Shown here: piece by piece, positions 25,222-33,765 of the stretch
Position numbering within the stretch: position 1 is the stretch's first letter
How the letters are laid out: each line of letters opens with the position of its first letter
Origin: Streptomyces sp. NA04227
Lineage (GTDB): Bacteria; Actinomycetota; Actinomycetes; Streptomycetales; Streptomycetaceae
DNA length: 64,000 nucleotides
Direction: 5' to 3'
NCBI RefSeq assembly: GCF_013364195.1
Contig: NZ_CP054918.1
Location: forward strand, 2,407,001 to 2,471,000
Position numbers and translations under genes: made by a program
The notes under the pieces: model-generated
Databases searched by the model: none
What the model was told of the DNA's origin: nothing
Seen by the model: only the letters and a program-made list of their open reading frames with translations

Positions 25222-25995
25222 ATGTCCACACCCATCCTTCCCCTGCTCGGGCGCGGCGTCACGGCGGGAGGAGCGGCCGGTCTCGCGGCCGGTCTCTTCT
25301 CCCTGCTCGCCGCCGAACCCCTGATGGACCGTGCCATCCGCGACGAGGAGGCACGTTCCGCCAAGGAACACGCGCACGAGCACGCCCATGAAGCCGCCGC
25401 CACCGCTCACACCCACGAGGAGCTGTTCTCCCGCTCCACACAGCACTTCGGCCTCGTGGTCACCGCCGTCGTCGCGGGCATCGCCCTCGGCGTCTTCTTC
25501 GCCATCGCCTACGCCCTGGTCCACCGTCGCGCGCCGCTGGCCAACCCCTGGCCGCGCGCCCTCGTCTTCGCGGCCTCGGCCTTCCTGGCCGTCTCGCTGC
25601 TGCCCGCCCTGCGCTACCCGGCCAACCCACCCGGTGTCGGCGACTCGGGCACCGTCACCGACCGGCAGGAGCTGTGGCTCGGCGCGGTGGCGATCGGCGT
25701 CCTCGGCCTCCTGCTCGCCTGGCAGGTCTTCGTGAAACTGGCCGAACGCCCGGCCCCCGTACGGCACATCGCGGTGGCGCTGACCGTGGTGGCCGTGCTC
25801 GGAGTGCTGTTCCTGCTCCCCGGCAACCCCGACGAGGTCCCCGTGGAGGCCAGCCTCCTGTGGGACTTCCGCGTGCTGTCGATCGGCACCCAGGTCCTGC
25901 TCTGGGCCGTCTTCGGCGCGGTCTTCGGCGCACTCGGCCTGCGTGCGGCGTCCCGGACGGCCCCTGCGCAGGTGGCCGAACCGGCGACCGCCTAG
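25222..25995 (+). CDS. cbtA: Cobalt transporter subunit CbtA
   Basis: A 257-residue membrane protein with five or six hydrophobic helices. After the first helix comes a His-rich loop (KEHAHEHAHEAAATAHTHEE, around residues 49-68), likely the metal-collecting segment. LPALRYPANPPGVG and the C-terminal LWDFRVLSIGTQ are typical of CbtA. It starts 20 bp after cbtB with GGAG upstream and shares its riboswitch-controlled transcript. The pair is an alternative to the energy-coupling-factor CbiMNQO importer. Confidence 0.92.
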   Translation: MSTPILPLLGRGVTAGGAAGLAAGLFSLLAAEPLMDRAIRDEEARSAKEHAHEHAHEAAATAHTHEELFSRSTQHFGLVVTAVVAGIALGVFFAIAYALVHRRAPLANPWPRALVFAASAFLAVSLLPALRYPANPPGVGDSGTVTDRQELWLGAVAIGVLGLLLAWQVFVKLAERPAPVRHIAVALTVVAVLGVLFLLPGNPDEVPVEASLLWDFRVLSIGTQVLLWAVFGAVFGALGLRAASRTAPAQVAEPATA

Positions 25996-26061
25996 AGGTC
26001 AGGTCGCCACCTCGGCACGTTCGCACGTCGCCAAGTCCCTTCGGGGGGGGGCAAGGCTTTT

Positions 26062-26106
26062 CGGCTCCGGTGTCCGGTTCCCTTCGCGGGGCGGGCGCCG
26101 GAGCCG
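26062..26106 (+). terminator. Hairpin downstream of cbtA
   Basis: CGGCTCCGG (26062-26070) pairs with CCGGAGCCG (26098-26106), extended by a G-T and a G-C pair. The hairpin lies about 65 bp after the cbtA stop and can serve both cbtA and the convergent gene. Confidence 0.55.
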
Positions 26107-26107
26107 A

Positions 26108-26172
26108 GTCGTTGCGGGGGTCAGCCGCCGGGTTGTTACGGGGTTCAGCCGTCGGGTCGTTACGGGGCTCGG
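26108..26172. repeat. Tandem 24-bp degenerate repeat
   Basis: Three units of about 24 bp with the pattern GTCGTTRCGGGG-YTCAGCCGYCGG follow each other between the cbtA hairpin and the stop of the next minus-strand gene. The unit is non-coding here. Its function is unknown. Confidence 0.5.
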
Positions 26173-26193
26173 CCCGGCCAGTCGCCGCGGGAC

Positions 26194-26955
26194 TCAGCCG
26201 CCGTTGCCCCCGCCGGTGCCTTCCTCGCGTCGGCGCCGGACGCTGCGCAGGGCTACGGCCACCGCCGCGACCGAGGCGAGGGCCAGTCCGGTGACCGCGT
26301 GCGGGGCGCCGGGGCCGGCGAGTTCGGGCTGGGCGGCCAGTTGGGTGGCCGGGTCCGCGTGGGTCCCGGGTGCGCGGTGGTCCGCGTCGTCGCCGTGCCC
26401 GCCGCCCTCACGGGCCCCGGCACCCGCCCCGGCCTCGGCCTCGGACCCCGCCACGTCGATCACCCGGAACGTGCTGCTCAGGGCGCGCTCCCCGTCGGAG
26501 GGCCGGCCGGGAGCCCGGTCGGTTGCCCGGTCCGCCGTCCGGTCAGCCGTCCCGTCCGCCGTCCCGTCCGCGTTCCCGCAGGCGATCCGTACCCGATGCT
26601 CGCCGGACTTCGCGGTCTGCCTGACCCTGGCGTCGGCGAGGAGGGCGGAGTGGCCGTCCTTTGCGGCGGGGCCGAGGTCGGCGGGGGCGGCGAAGGCGGG
26701 TGAGTAGGCGCGGGCGGTGGTGCCCGGGCAGCCGGTGACCGTGATCTCGACCTTCGCGCCGCGGCCGACGGCCGCCGGGTGGAGCGAGGCGGCGCCCTCG
26801 CCGGACGCCGGACGGTCGGCCGGACTCTCGGCCCGTACCGTCACCTGTCCTTCGCCCGCGGTGTCGCCGGGCGAGGCCTCGGCGGCGGTCGCGGGGGCGG
26901 CGAGCAGGAGCGCGGTCGCGGCGGCGGCCCTCAGCGGGAGCTGGCCTATGTGCAT
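26194..26955 (-). CDS. Secreted, membrane-anchored Ala-rich protein of unknown function
   Basis: A 253-residue protein with an N-terminal signal peptide (LRAAAATALLLAAPATA) and a C-terminal membrane helix (AVTGLALASVAAVAVAL) followed by a basic RSVRRRREE stop-transfer segment. This arrangement leaves most of the chain outside the cell. The middle contains two short beta-type segments (VEITVTGCPG and HRVRIACGN, each with one Cys that could form a disulfide) separated by repeats of the type DGTADGTADRTADR. No family is recognised with confidence. There is no canonical LAXTG motif. It converges on cbtA. Confidence 0.65.
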   Translation of the reverse strand: MHIGQLPLRAAAATALLLAAPATAAEASPGDTAGEGQVTVRAESPADRPASGEGAASLHPAAVGRGAKVEITVTGCPGTTARAYSPAFAAPADLGPAAKDGHSALLADARVRQTAKSGEHRVRIACGNADGTADGTADRTADRATDRAPGRPSDGERALSSTFRVIDVAGSEAEAGAGAGAREGGGHGDDADHRAPGTHADPATQLAAQPELAGPGAPHAVTGLALASVAAVAVALRSVRRRREEGTGGGNGG

Positions 26956-27122
26956 CGTGAACCTCTGGGCATCGTGGACCTCCTGATACAGGCAGGTTCA
27001 CCCGCGCGAGGACGTTCCGCATCCCGGGCGTGACCGTACGTGAGGGAGGTGCGGGTGCCCGCGCCCGCTCGCGCCGCCGCCGGGCGGGCAGGCGGGCGGG
27101 CAAGCGGGCAGGCCGGTGACGC

Positions 27123-27902
27123 TCAGACCAGAGCGACCAGATCCGCGATGGAGTTCACGACCTTCCCGGGCCGGAACGGGTACTTCTCGACGTCCGCCTC
27201 GCTGGTCAGGCCGGTCAGCACCAGGAAGGTCTCCATGCCCGCCTCCAGGCCGGCGAGGACGTCGGTGTCCATCCGGTCGCCGATCATCGCGCTGGACTCG
27301 GAGTGCGCGCCGATCGCGTTCAGGCCGGTGCGCATCATCAGCGGGTTGGGCTTGCCCGCGAAGTAGGGCTCCTTGCCGGTGGCCTTGGTGATGAGGGCGG
27401 CGACCGAGCCGGTGGCGGGCAGCGGCCCCTCGGTGGAGGGGCCCGTCTCGTCGGGGTTGGTGCAGATGAAGCGGGAGCCCGCGTTGATCAGCCGGACCGC
27501 CTTGGTCATCGCCTCGAAGGAGTACGTACGGGTCTCGCCGAGGACGACGTAGTCGGGGTCGGCGTCGGTCAGGACGTACCCGATGTCGTGCAGGGCGGTG
27601 GTCAGGCCCGCTTCCCCTATGACGTACGCGGTGCCGCCGGGGCGCTGGTCGTCCAGGAACTTCGCGGTGGCCAGGGCCGAGGTCCAGATGTTGTCGACGG
27701 GGACGTCCAGGCCCATGCGCCGCAGCCTCGCGTGCAGGTCGCGGGCGGTGTAGATGGAGTTGTTGGTGAGGACGAGGAAGGGCTTGCCCGACTCCCGCAG
27801 CCGCTTGACGAAGGCGTCGGCGCCGGGGATGGGCACGCCTTCGTGGATGAGCACACCGTCCATGTCGGTGAGCCACGACTCGATCGGTCTGCGGTGGGTC
27901 AT
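27123..27902 (-). CDS. HAD-IIA family hydrolase (NagD-like phosphatase)
   Basis: A 259-residue HAD phosphatase. Motif I is DMDGVL (residues 13-18), motif II is TNNS near 46, the GKP motif lies about residue 177, and motif IV is GDRMDTD near 206. These are the complete set for subclass IIA, with the cap between motifs II and III. NagD enzymes dephosphorylate nucleotides and sugar phosphates and may act in housecleaning. The start ATG has AGGAGA 9 bp upstream. It appears monocistronic. Confidence 0.9.
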   Translation of the reverse strand: MTHRRPIESWLTDMDGVLIHEGVPIPGADAFVKRLRESGKPFLVLTNNSIYTARDLHARLRRMGLDVPVDNIWTSALATAKFLDDQRPGGTAYVIGEAGLTTALHDIGYVLTDADPDYVVLGETRTYSFEAMTKAVRLINAGSRFICTNPDETGPSTEGPLPATGSVAALITKATGKEPYFAGKPNPLMMRTGLNAIGAHSESSAMIGDRMDTDVLAGLEAGMETFLVLTGLTSEADVEKYPFRPGKVVNSIADLVALV

Positions 27903-27989
27903 GTGCGGTTCTCCTGCCGTACGCCGTGCTGCTGAGCTGCTGACCTGCCGGGCGCCGTCACCGCGCTGTGCCGACTCCTCCCACCTTAA

Positions 27990-28496
27990 TCAGGCGAGGC
28001 GAAACTTCGCCCATACCGTCTTGCCGACGTACTCGCGGGGCCGGTGACCGAACTCGTCCGCCAGTGCCGCGACGAGCGCGAGTCCCCGGCCGCTCTCGTC
28101 CTCCGGGGCGGCGTGCACGTGCTCCGGCACCCGGGAACTGGCATCGGACACCTCAAGCAACAGGCCGCCGTTGGGCTCGACCGTGAGCCGGACCTCGAAG
28201 AGCCGGTCGGGGACGCGGCCGTGCTGGACCGCGTTCGTGGCGAGTTCACTCGTGACGAGCACGGCCCGTTCGATGTCCGGGGTGCTCAACTGCCAAGCGA
28301 TGAGGGTCCTTTCGACCTGGTGCCGGGCGAGCGCCACCGCCTTGACGTTCGCGGTGAACCGCATGCTCCAGGTGTCGCACCGTGTGTCACGGCCACCCGT
28401 TTCCGACGGCGGGGGCTGACGCACCCAGGACAGGCTCAGCACGCCTTCCCCCGTCACGGTCTCCGCCAACGCCCCTGCGCACTGCCGGTATGCCAT
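27990..28496 (-). CDS. RsbW-like ATP-binding regulatory protein (anti-sigma type), first whiJ-type triad
   Basis: A 168-residue GHKL/HATPase domain protein. The N box is SELATNAVQHG, the G1 region LEVSDASSR and the G2 region ESGRGLALVAALADEFG. All are intact, but no phospho-acceptor domain is present, as in anti-sigma factor kinases. The first 45 residues are variable. It is divergent from an XRE regulator and a DUF397 gene across 120 bp. Such triads, of which whiJ is the named example, regulate development and antibiotic production in streptomycetes. Start has GGAG upstream. Confidence 0.87.
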   Translation of the reverse strand: MAYRQCAGALAETVTGEGVLSLSWVRQPPPSETGGRDTRCDTWSMRFTANVKAVALARHQVERTLIAWQLSTPDIERAVLVTSELATNAVQHGRVPDRLFEVRLTVEPNGGLLLEVSDASSRVPEHVHAAPEDESGRGLALVAALADEFGHRPREYVGKTVWAKFRLA

Positions 28497-28616
28497 GTCT
28501 CCTGCCTTCCCTTACGCCCTACTTCGGACTTCCGGTGTCAAGCATCGGACCGTGGCACTACGCTCACTAGGGGTAACCGCTTGAATCCGTGGACCGGAAA
28601 GTGGGAGGCAACCTCC

Positions 28617-29456
28617 ATGCCCGCAAAGGAACTTGACCCGACCGTGAGCGTGGCCCACCTGCTCGGCGCCAAGGTGCGCAAGCTCAGGGAGGCGGCCGGA
28701 CTGACCCAGAAGGATCTCGGCGACTGCGTACACGTGTCGCACACCCGTATCGCGAAGATCGAACTGGCTACGGACCCACCCGGCCAGACGCTGACTGCGG
28801 ACTTGGACGAAGGCCTCAACGGAGGTGGGAGTCTGGTGGAGTTGTGGCCGCACATCGCGCAGAGTCCGTACCCGAACTTCTCCCAGAAGTACATCGAGTT
28901 GCAGGCGAAGGCGTCGGTGATCCACCAGTTCACCCAGGAGGTGCCGGGACTCCTGCAAACGCCGAGGTACGCCACCGCGCAGCTCAAAGCCGGTCAGGTG
29001 TACGGAGATTGGGACCTCGAAGCCACGGTCGCCGCGCGGCTGGACCGACAGGTGATTCTCGCTCGTGAGACTCCGCCGTGGATGTGGGTGATCCTCGACG
29101 AGGCGGCCCTGTACCGGCAGGTCGGCGGGCCGGACGTCATGTCGGAACAGCTTGAGCATCTATGCAAGCTCAGCGCCGAGGACCGCATGACCATCAGGGT
29201 CTGCCCCCGGAAGAAGGTCGACCCGGCAGCCATGAGTGGCTCCATGACCATCCTGACCATGCCGGACGGTACGCGTGTTGCGTACCTGGAAGGCATCAAC
29301 TCCGGCTCATTGAGCGACACTCCGGACGATGTCACCCGCCACGCGGTCGTCTACGATCGCCTCCAGGCGAACGCGCTGACGCCCGAAGCGTCCCTGGCAT
29401 TGATCAGCAAGGTTGTGGAGGAAGAGTACTCATGCCCACCGAGCGACCGGATCTGA
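28617..29456 (+). CDS. XRE family regulator with DUF5753 (WhiJ-like), first triad
   Basis: A 279-residue regulator. The N-terminal HTH spans about residues 15-70 (KVRKLREAAGLTQKDLGDCV, then SHTRIAKIE). The DUF5753 domain follows, with QEVPGLLQTPRYATAQ near 108 and VILDEAALYRQVGG near 160. The ATG at 28617 has GGGAGG upstream. The downstream DUF397 gene starts inside its last 25 bp, so translation is coupled. DUF5753 proteins probably receive a signal from the DUF397 partner; the ligand is unknown. Confidence 0.9.
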   Translation: MPAKELDPTVSVAHLLGAKVRKLREAAGLTQKDLGDCVHVSHTRIAKIELATDPPGQTLTADLDEGLNGGGSLVELWPHIAQSPYPNFSQKYIELQAKASVIHQFTQEVPGLLQTPRYATAQLKAGQVYGDWDLEATVAARLDRQVILARETPPWMWVILDEAALYRQVGGPDVMSEQLEHLCKLSAEDRMTIRVCPRKKVDPAAMSGSMTILTMPDGTRVAYLEGINSGSLSDTPDDVTRHAVVYDRLQANALTPEASLALISKVVEEEYSCPPSDRI

Positions 29457-29638
29457 TCGCCTGCACTTGGCGCAAGAGCAGCTACAGCAACGCCTCCGGC
29501 GGCGACTGCGTCGAGGTGGCGGACGGCTTCACCACCGTGCCTGTCCGCGACAGCAAGCAGAACAGTGGCCCGGTGATGGTGTTCGGCGCCGAGGGCTGGA
29601 CGTCCTTCATAGGCGCCGTCAAGACCGGGCGGCTCTGA
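29432..29638 (+). CDS. DUF397 domain protein, first triad
   Basis: A 68-residue protein with the invariant WRKSSYSNASGGDCVEVA opening, the VPVRDSKQ strand and a final WTSFIGAVKTG helix, all diagnostic of DUF397. It overlaps the end of the XRE gene by 25 bp, and GGAGGAAG inside that gene is its Shine-Dalgarno. DUF397 proteins pair with DUF5753 regulators. Confidence 0.9.
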   Translation: MPTERPDLIACTWRKSSYSNASGGDCVEVADGFTTVPVRDSKQNSGPVMVFGAEGWTSFIGAVKTGRL

Positions 29639-29660
29639 CTTACCGGCAAGTTCCGACTTG

Positions 29661-29696
29661 GGCGCCGCCCCGCGTGATCCAATGCGAGGCGGCGCC
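29661..29696. terminator. Bidirectional hairpin terminator between DUF397 and phosphatase genes
   Basis: GGCGCCGCC (29661-29669) pairs perfectly with GGCGGCGCC (29688-29696), and an inner CGC/GCG extends the stem past one mismatch. It lies between convergent genes. Confidence 0.7.
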
Positions 29697-29715
29697 CTTG
29701 TTCACAGTCGCGCGC

Positions 29716-31239
29716 TCAGCCGGACGTAACAGAGACCTGGTCGACGACCCAGTACCAGTTGTTGCCGCCGGTGTAGCGGAAGCGGACGCGCACCCTGCTC
29801 GCGCCGGAGGGAACCGCGAGGGCGATCCTCTCCACCCGCGAGGACACGTCGCCGGTGTAGGCCTTCACCAGCTGCGGGGCCCCGTCGTCGTAGGAGACCA
29901 GGACCTCGCCGCGCTGCGGGGCCTCCTGGCGGTAGAACGTGGTGTACGTGAGGGTGGCCTGCCTGCCGCCGGTGACCGGGTAGGCGGGGCTGACCAGGGT
30001 GGAGTCGAAGGTGCCGGTGAGGGCCTTGTCGTACCACTCGTCGCCGTCGGCGACCGCGAAGACGCCTCGGGCCCGGATGTTGCACTCGCGGTTCTGGTCG
30101 CGCTGCGCCTTGGTCCAGAACTCGTCGGTGGTGAAGCTCCAGCCCCGCCACTCGGTGACCCCGCCGCCGCCCATCTTCGTGTTGTCGACCGACCATCCCG
30201 CGGGCGGAGTGTGGGTGAAGCCGAGGACGGAGGGGTCGATGTGGGTCTCGTCCACGCGCGGCTGGAGCTTGTCGCGCAGCGCGTCGAAGTCGTCCGGACG
30301 CGGCTGCTGCACCGGGCGGCCGTCCAGGCCCCAGGCCGGGTCGATCGGGACGCCGAGGTGGGCGAGGGCGGTCGCGGCCACGTCGGGCATCTTGACGTCG
30401 TGCCGGACCGAACCCGCGGCGAGGGTGCCGCCGGAGGCGATCAGGAAGGTCTGGCGCTCGGCCCAGGAGGAGCCGCCGTGGCCCCCGCCGTCGGTGTGCC
30501 CGTGGTCGGCGGTGATCATGATCAGCCAGTCCTCGGTGCCGTACGTGGCACGGGACTTGACGGCGTCGAGGATGCGGCCGACCTGGGCGTCGGCTCCGGC
30601 GAGGGCGTCCAGGTAGGCCTGGCTGGCCGCGCCGGACGCGTGACCGGCGTGGTCCACGTTGTCCAGGTGGACGAAGACCGCGTCCGGGTTGGTGGTGGCC
30701 AGCTTCTCCACCGCGCGCGTCGTGGTGCCCTCGTCGTACTCGGCCTCCGGGGTGGAGATCCGGGTGTCGGCCTTCGCGGAGACGATGATGTCGGTGATCG
30801 GGTTCCAGGAGCAGATGGCCAGGGTGCCGAGGGCGGGCCTGACGTTCTCGATACGGGTGAGGAAGTCCGGGTACGCCGCCAACTGGTGGCCGGTGAAGTC
30901 GTTGTTGAGGACCTTGTGCTTGTCGGGCCAGACACCCGTCAGGATCGTCGACCAGCCGGGGCCGGAGGAGGTGGGCGCGAGCGGGTTGGCGTAGATGCTG
31001 CTGGGCGCGGTGAGCCCGGCGGCCATCAGGCCCTTCAGAGCGGGGGCGTTGGCGTCCTTGATACGGCGGAGCAGGGCGCCGTCGATGCCGATGACCAGCA
31101 CCTTGGGCGTTCTGGCCGCGGCCTTGGCGGCGGTGGTGAGCGGTCCGGCGGCGGTGGCGAGGGCGGCCGCGCCGAGGAGCAGGGAGCGGCGGGACACGGA
31201 CGCGCGGGAGGCACGGAATACGGGGGACATGGCGGTCAC
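29716..31239 (-). CDS. Tat-exported alkaline phosphatase superfamily protein with C-terminal extension
   Basis: A 507-residue phosphodiesterase/phosphatase. The Tat signal SRRSLLLGAAALATAAG lies at residues 16-32. The metal and nucleophile set reads VIGIDG (first Asp), SGPGWST (nucleophile region), DNVDHAGH and TADHGHTDGGGHGG. The superfamily includes nucleotide pyrophosphatases and the C-P bond enzyme PhnA. After the catalytic body (about residue 310) a C-terminal half with Trp/Gly-rich beta strands (NNWYWVVDQVSV at the end) looks like a carbohydrate-binding-type module. It is a tandem paralogue of the next gene and adjoins a phosphonate operon. Confidence 0.82.
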   Translation of the reverse strand: MTAMSPVFRASRASVSRRSLLLGAAALATAAGPLTTAAKAAARTPKVLVIGIDGALLRRIKDANAPALKGLMAAGLTAPSSIYANPLAPTSSGPGWSTILTGVWPDKHKVLNNDFTGHQLAAYPDFLTRIENVRPALGTLAICSWNPITDIIVSAKADTRISTPEAEYDEGTTTRAVEKLATTNPDAVFVHLDNVDHAGHASGAASQAYLDALAGADAQVGRILDAVKSRATYGTEDWLIMITADHGHTDGGGHGGSSWAERQTFLIASGGTLAAGSVRHDVKMPDVAATALAHLGVPIDPAWGLDGRPVQQPRPDDFDALRDKLQPRVDETHIDPSVLGFTHTPPAGWSVDNTKMGGGGVTEWRGWSFTTDEFWTKAQRDQNRECNIRARGVFAVADGDEWYDKALTGTFDSTLVSPAYPVTGGRQATLTYTTFYRQEAPQRGEVLVSYDDGAPQLVKAYTGDVSSRVERIALAVPSGASRVRVRFRYTGGNNWYWVVDQVSVTSG

Positions 31240-31262
31240 TTGGGTCCTTGTCTGGTGGGTGG

Positions 31263-32174
31263 TCAGGCGAGGGGCTTGCCGTCGAGGTCCCAGGCGGCGT
31301 CGACCGGGATACCGAGGTGGGTCAGGGCGATGACGGCCACGTCGGGCATCCGTACGTCGTCACGGGTGGAGCCCGCCGCGATGCCGCCGCCGGAAGCGAT
31401 CAGGAAGGTCTCGCGCTCGGGCGCGCTGGTGCCGCCGTGGCCGCCGCCGTCGGTGTGGCCGTGGTCGGTGGTGATCAGGATCAGCCAGTCCTCCTCGCCG
31501 TACGTGGCACGGGACTTGACTGCGTCGAGGATGCGGCCGATCTGCCCGTCCACGCCGTGGATGGCGTCCAGGTAGGCCTGGCTGGCGGCGCCGGAGTCGT
31601 GCCCGGCGTGGTCCACGTTGTCCAGGTGGACGAAGACCGCGTCCGGGTTGGTGGTGGAGAGCTTGTCCACCGCCGACTTCGTGGTGCCCTCGTCGTACTC
31701 GGCCTCCGGGGTGGGGATCTCGGTGTCGGCCCTGGCGATGATCTTGTTGGGGATCGGGTTCCAGGAGCAGACGGCGAGCGTGCCGAGGGCGGGCTTGGTC
31801 TTCTCGATCCGGGTGAGGAAGTCCGGGTACTTCTTGAGCTGGTGGCCGGTGATGTCGTTGTTCAGCACCCGGTGCTTGGCGGGCCACACACCGGTGAGCA
31901 GGGTCGACCAGCCCGGCCCCGACAGGGTCGGCGCGGGCGAGTCGGCGGGCATGCTGCTGGGCGCGGTGAGCCCGGCGGCCATCAGGCCCTTCAGGGCGGG
32001 GGCGTCGGCGTCCTTGATACGGCCGAGCAGAGTGCCGTCGATGCCGATCAAGAGGACCTTCGGGGTCTTGCCCTCGGCGCCGCGTGCGGTGGTGGCGACG
32101 AAGGGGAGGACAGCGGCGGTGGCGGCGGCAGCGGCGGCGCCGGTCAGCAGCCTGCGGCGGGAAAGAGTGGACAC
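31263..32174 (-). CDS. Tat-exported alkaline phosphatase superfamily protein, short paralogue
   Basis: A 303-residue enzyme with Tat signal SRRRLLTGAAAAAATA and the same catalytic motifs as its neighbour (LIGIDG, SGPGWST, DNVDHAGHDSG, TTDHGHTDGGGHGG), but lacking the C-terminal extension. I chose the GTG complementary to 32172-32174 because GGAG lies 6 bp upstream; the open frame extends further but with unlikely sequence. The two genes are 23 bp apart and nearly identical over long stretches, indicating a recent tandem duplication. Both are probably co-transcribed, with this copy first. Confidence 0.85.
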   Translation of the reverse strand: MSTLSRRRLLTGAAAAAATAAVLPFVATTARGAEGKTPKVLLIGIDGTLLGRIKDADAPALKGLMAAGLTAPSSMPADSPAPTLSGPGWSTLLTGVWPAKHRVLNNDITGHQLKKYPDFLTRIEKTKPALGTLAVCSWNPIPNKIIARADTEIPTPEAEYDEGTTKSAVDKLSTTNPDAVFVHLDNVDHAGHDSGAASQAYLDAIHGVDGQIGRILDAVKSRATYGEEDWLILITTDHGHTDGGGHGGTSAPERETFLIASGGGIAAGSTRDDVRMPDVAVIALTHLGIPVDAAWDLDGKPLA

Positions 32175-32535
32175 GCGTTTCTCCAACAGTGGGGGTCTGG
32201 CGGGGCGTTGTGCGCGGTTCGGTCCGGGGCGGCACTGTTCGCAGCAGGCCGCGTGCGCCCGACTCCCGTGGGCTCGTGCGGAGTTGGGCGGCCCGTGTCG
32301 TGTTCTGCCTATCGAGGATCCGGACTCCGGTCCAGACTCGTTACGCATTCGCGATAATGCCGGGCGGGATTCACGTGACCCATGTCTCCCGGTGAAGACT
32401 TGGGGAACGGGGCACGAAAGCTGCGTACCGCCCGGGTGAGGGCATGGCGAAGAGCGGGACGGCCGGTGCTCCGCCGTCCCGCTCTGCCCGTAACTTCCCT
32501 CCCCTACCGCCCGGTTGGCGCCGGAGGGGTCAACT
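32175..32535. other. 361-bp intergenic region between phosphatase and binding-protein genes
   Basis: No gene is supported here. It must hold the minus-strand promoter of the phosphatase pair in its left part and ends with the hairpin at 32452-32484, which terminates the phosphonate operon. No certain regulatory box was found. Confidence 0.5.
32452..32484 (-). terminator. Terminator after the phosphonate operon
   Basis: A perfect 12-bp stem GAGCGGGACGGC (32452-32463) / GCCGTCCCGCTC (32473-32484) with a 9-nt loop. It lies about 50 bp past the stop of the last, binding-protein, gene. Confidence 0.8.
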
Positions 32536-33627
32536 TCAGCTGCCCGTCGCCGACTTCCAGCCGTCGACGTACTCGCTGAGGTTCTCGTCGATGTCCTTCC
32601 AGTCCGGCTCGAAGACCTTGACGCCCTTCATCACGGCCTTCAGGCCCTGGGCGTTCTTGTCCGCGGCCACGATGTCGCCACGGGCCGCGAAGCCGCCGCC
32701 GACCGAGCTGACCTGGGACTGGGCGGCGCGGCTGAGCATGAAGTCGAGCAGCTTCTTGCCGTTCTCGGTGTGCGGGGCGCCCTTGACCAGACCGGCCGCG
32801 TAGGGAAGCGCGAAGGTGGTGGGCCTGCCGCCCTCCCGGGCCGGGAACCAGATGCCGAGGTTGGGCATGGACTTGGACTGCGCGAAGTTCATCTGGACAT
32901 CGCCGTTGGCGACGTGCAGTTCGCCCTTGTCGACCTTGGGCGCGAGCTTGCTGGTGGACGAGGACGGGCCCACGTTGTTCTTCTGCAGCTTGCCCAGGTA
33001 CTCCAGGGCGGGCTCCTCGCCGCCGAAGTCGTTCATCGCCTTGATCAGTACGGCGGTTCCGTCACCGGCGATGCCCGGGGTGGAGTACTGGAGCTTGTTC
33101 TTGTAGCGGGAGTCGAGCAGTTCCTCCCAGGTCTTCGGGGGGTTCTTCAGCTCCTTCTTGTTGTAGATGAAGCCGAAGTAGTTGTTCACCACCGAAGTCC
33201 ACTTGCCGTCGGGGGACTTGTCGGCGGTCGAGACCTGCTCGGAGCCCTTGGGCCTGTACGCGGTGAGCAGCCCCTTGCCGTCCGCCTGCTGGATGAACGG
33301 GGGCAGCGTGACGAGTACGTCGGCCTGGGTGTTGCGCTTCTCGCGGACGGCGCGCTGCACCATCTCGCCGGAACCGCCCTCCACGTAGTTGACCTTGATA
33401 CCGGTCTCCTTGGTGAAGTCCTTGAAGACCTGGTCGTACCAGCCGTCGCCCTTCTCGCCCTTGAGGCCGTCGGCGCTGTAGACGGTGACGGCCTTCTCGT
33501 CGGAGGCGGCCGAGCCCGCGTCGCAGGCGGACAGGGAAGCGGTCAGGGCGAGGCCGCAGCCGGTCGCGGCGAGGACCTTGAGGTGACGGGAGCGGTACAG
33601 GGAGCGGGACTTCGAAATGACGGACAT
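32536..33627 (-). CDS. 2-aminoethylphosphonate-type ABC transporter substrate-binding lipoprotein
   Basis: A 363-residue family-1-like solute-binding protein. The signal peptide with LALTASLSAC lipobox ends at about Cys35. The mature protein starts with VTVYSADGLKGEKG and shows GGSGEMVQRA, NNYFGFIYNKKEL, STPGIAGDGTAVL and NGDVQMNFAQSKS, the pattern of PhnS-type aminoethylphosphonate receptors. The start has AGGAGA about 10 bp upstream. It is the last gene of the operon, 138 bp after the second permease, possibly with its own promoter for higher expression. The ligand is assigned from family and context. Confidence 0.82.
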   Translation of the reverse strand: MSVISKSRSLYRSRHLKVLAATGCGLALTASLSACDAGSAASDEKAVTVYSADGLKGEKGDGWYDQVFKDFTKETGIKVNYVEGGSGEMVQRAVREKRNTQADVLVTLPPFIQQADGKGLLTAYRPKGSEQVSTADKSPDGKWTSVVNNYFGFIYNKKELKNPPKTWEELLDSRYKNKLQYSTPGIAGDGTAVLIKAMNDFGGEEPALEYLGKLQKNNVGPSSSTSKLAPKVDKGELHVANGDVQMNFAQSKSMPNLGIWFPAREGGRPTTFALPYAAGLVKGAPHTENGKKLLDFMLSRAAQSQVSSVGGGFAARGDIVAADKNAQGLKAVMKGVKVFEPDWKDIDENLSEYVDGWKSATGS

Positions 33628-33765
33628 GACGGGGTCGTCTCCTGGCTGAACTGAGGTGAGGGAGCGGTGAGATGGGGTGTGGGGGCGGTGAGCCGGGGTG
33701 TGGAGGGTTCAGCGTGGGGGTGCGGGGAGCGGGGCCGGGTTCCGCGGCCCGGGCCGGTTACCGGA

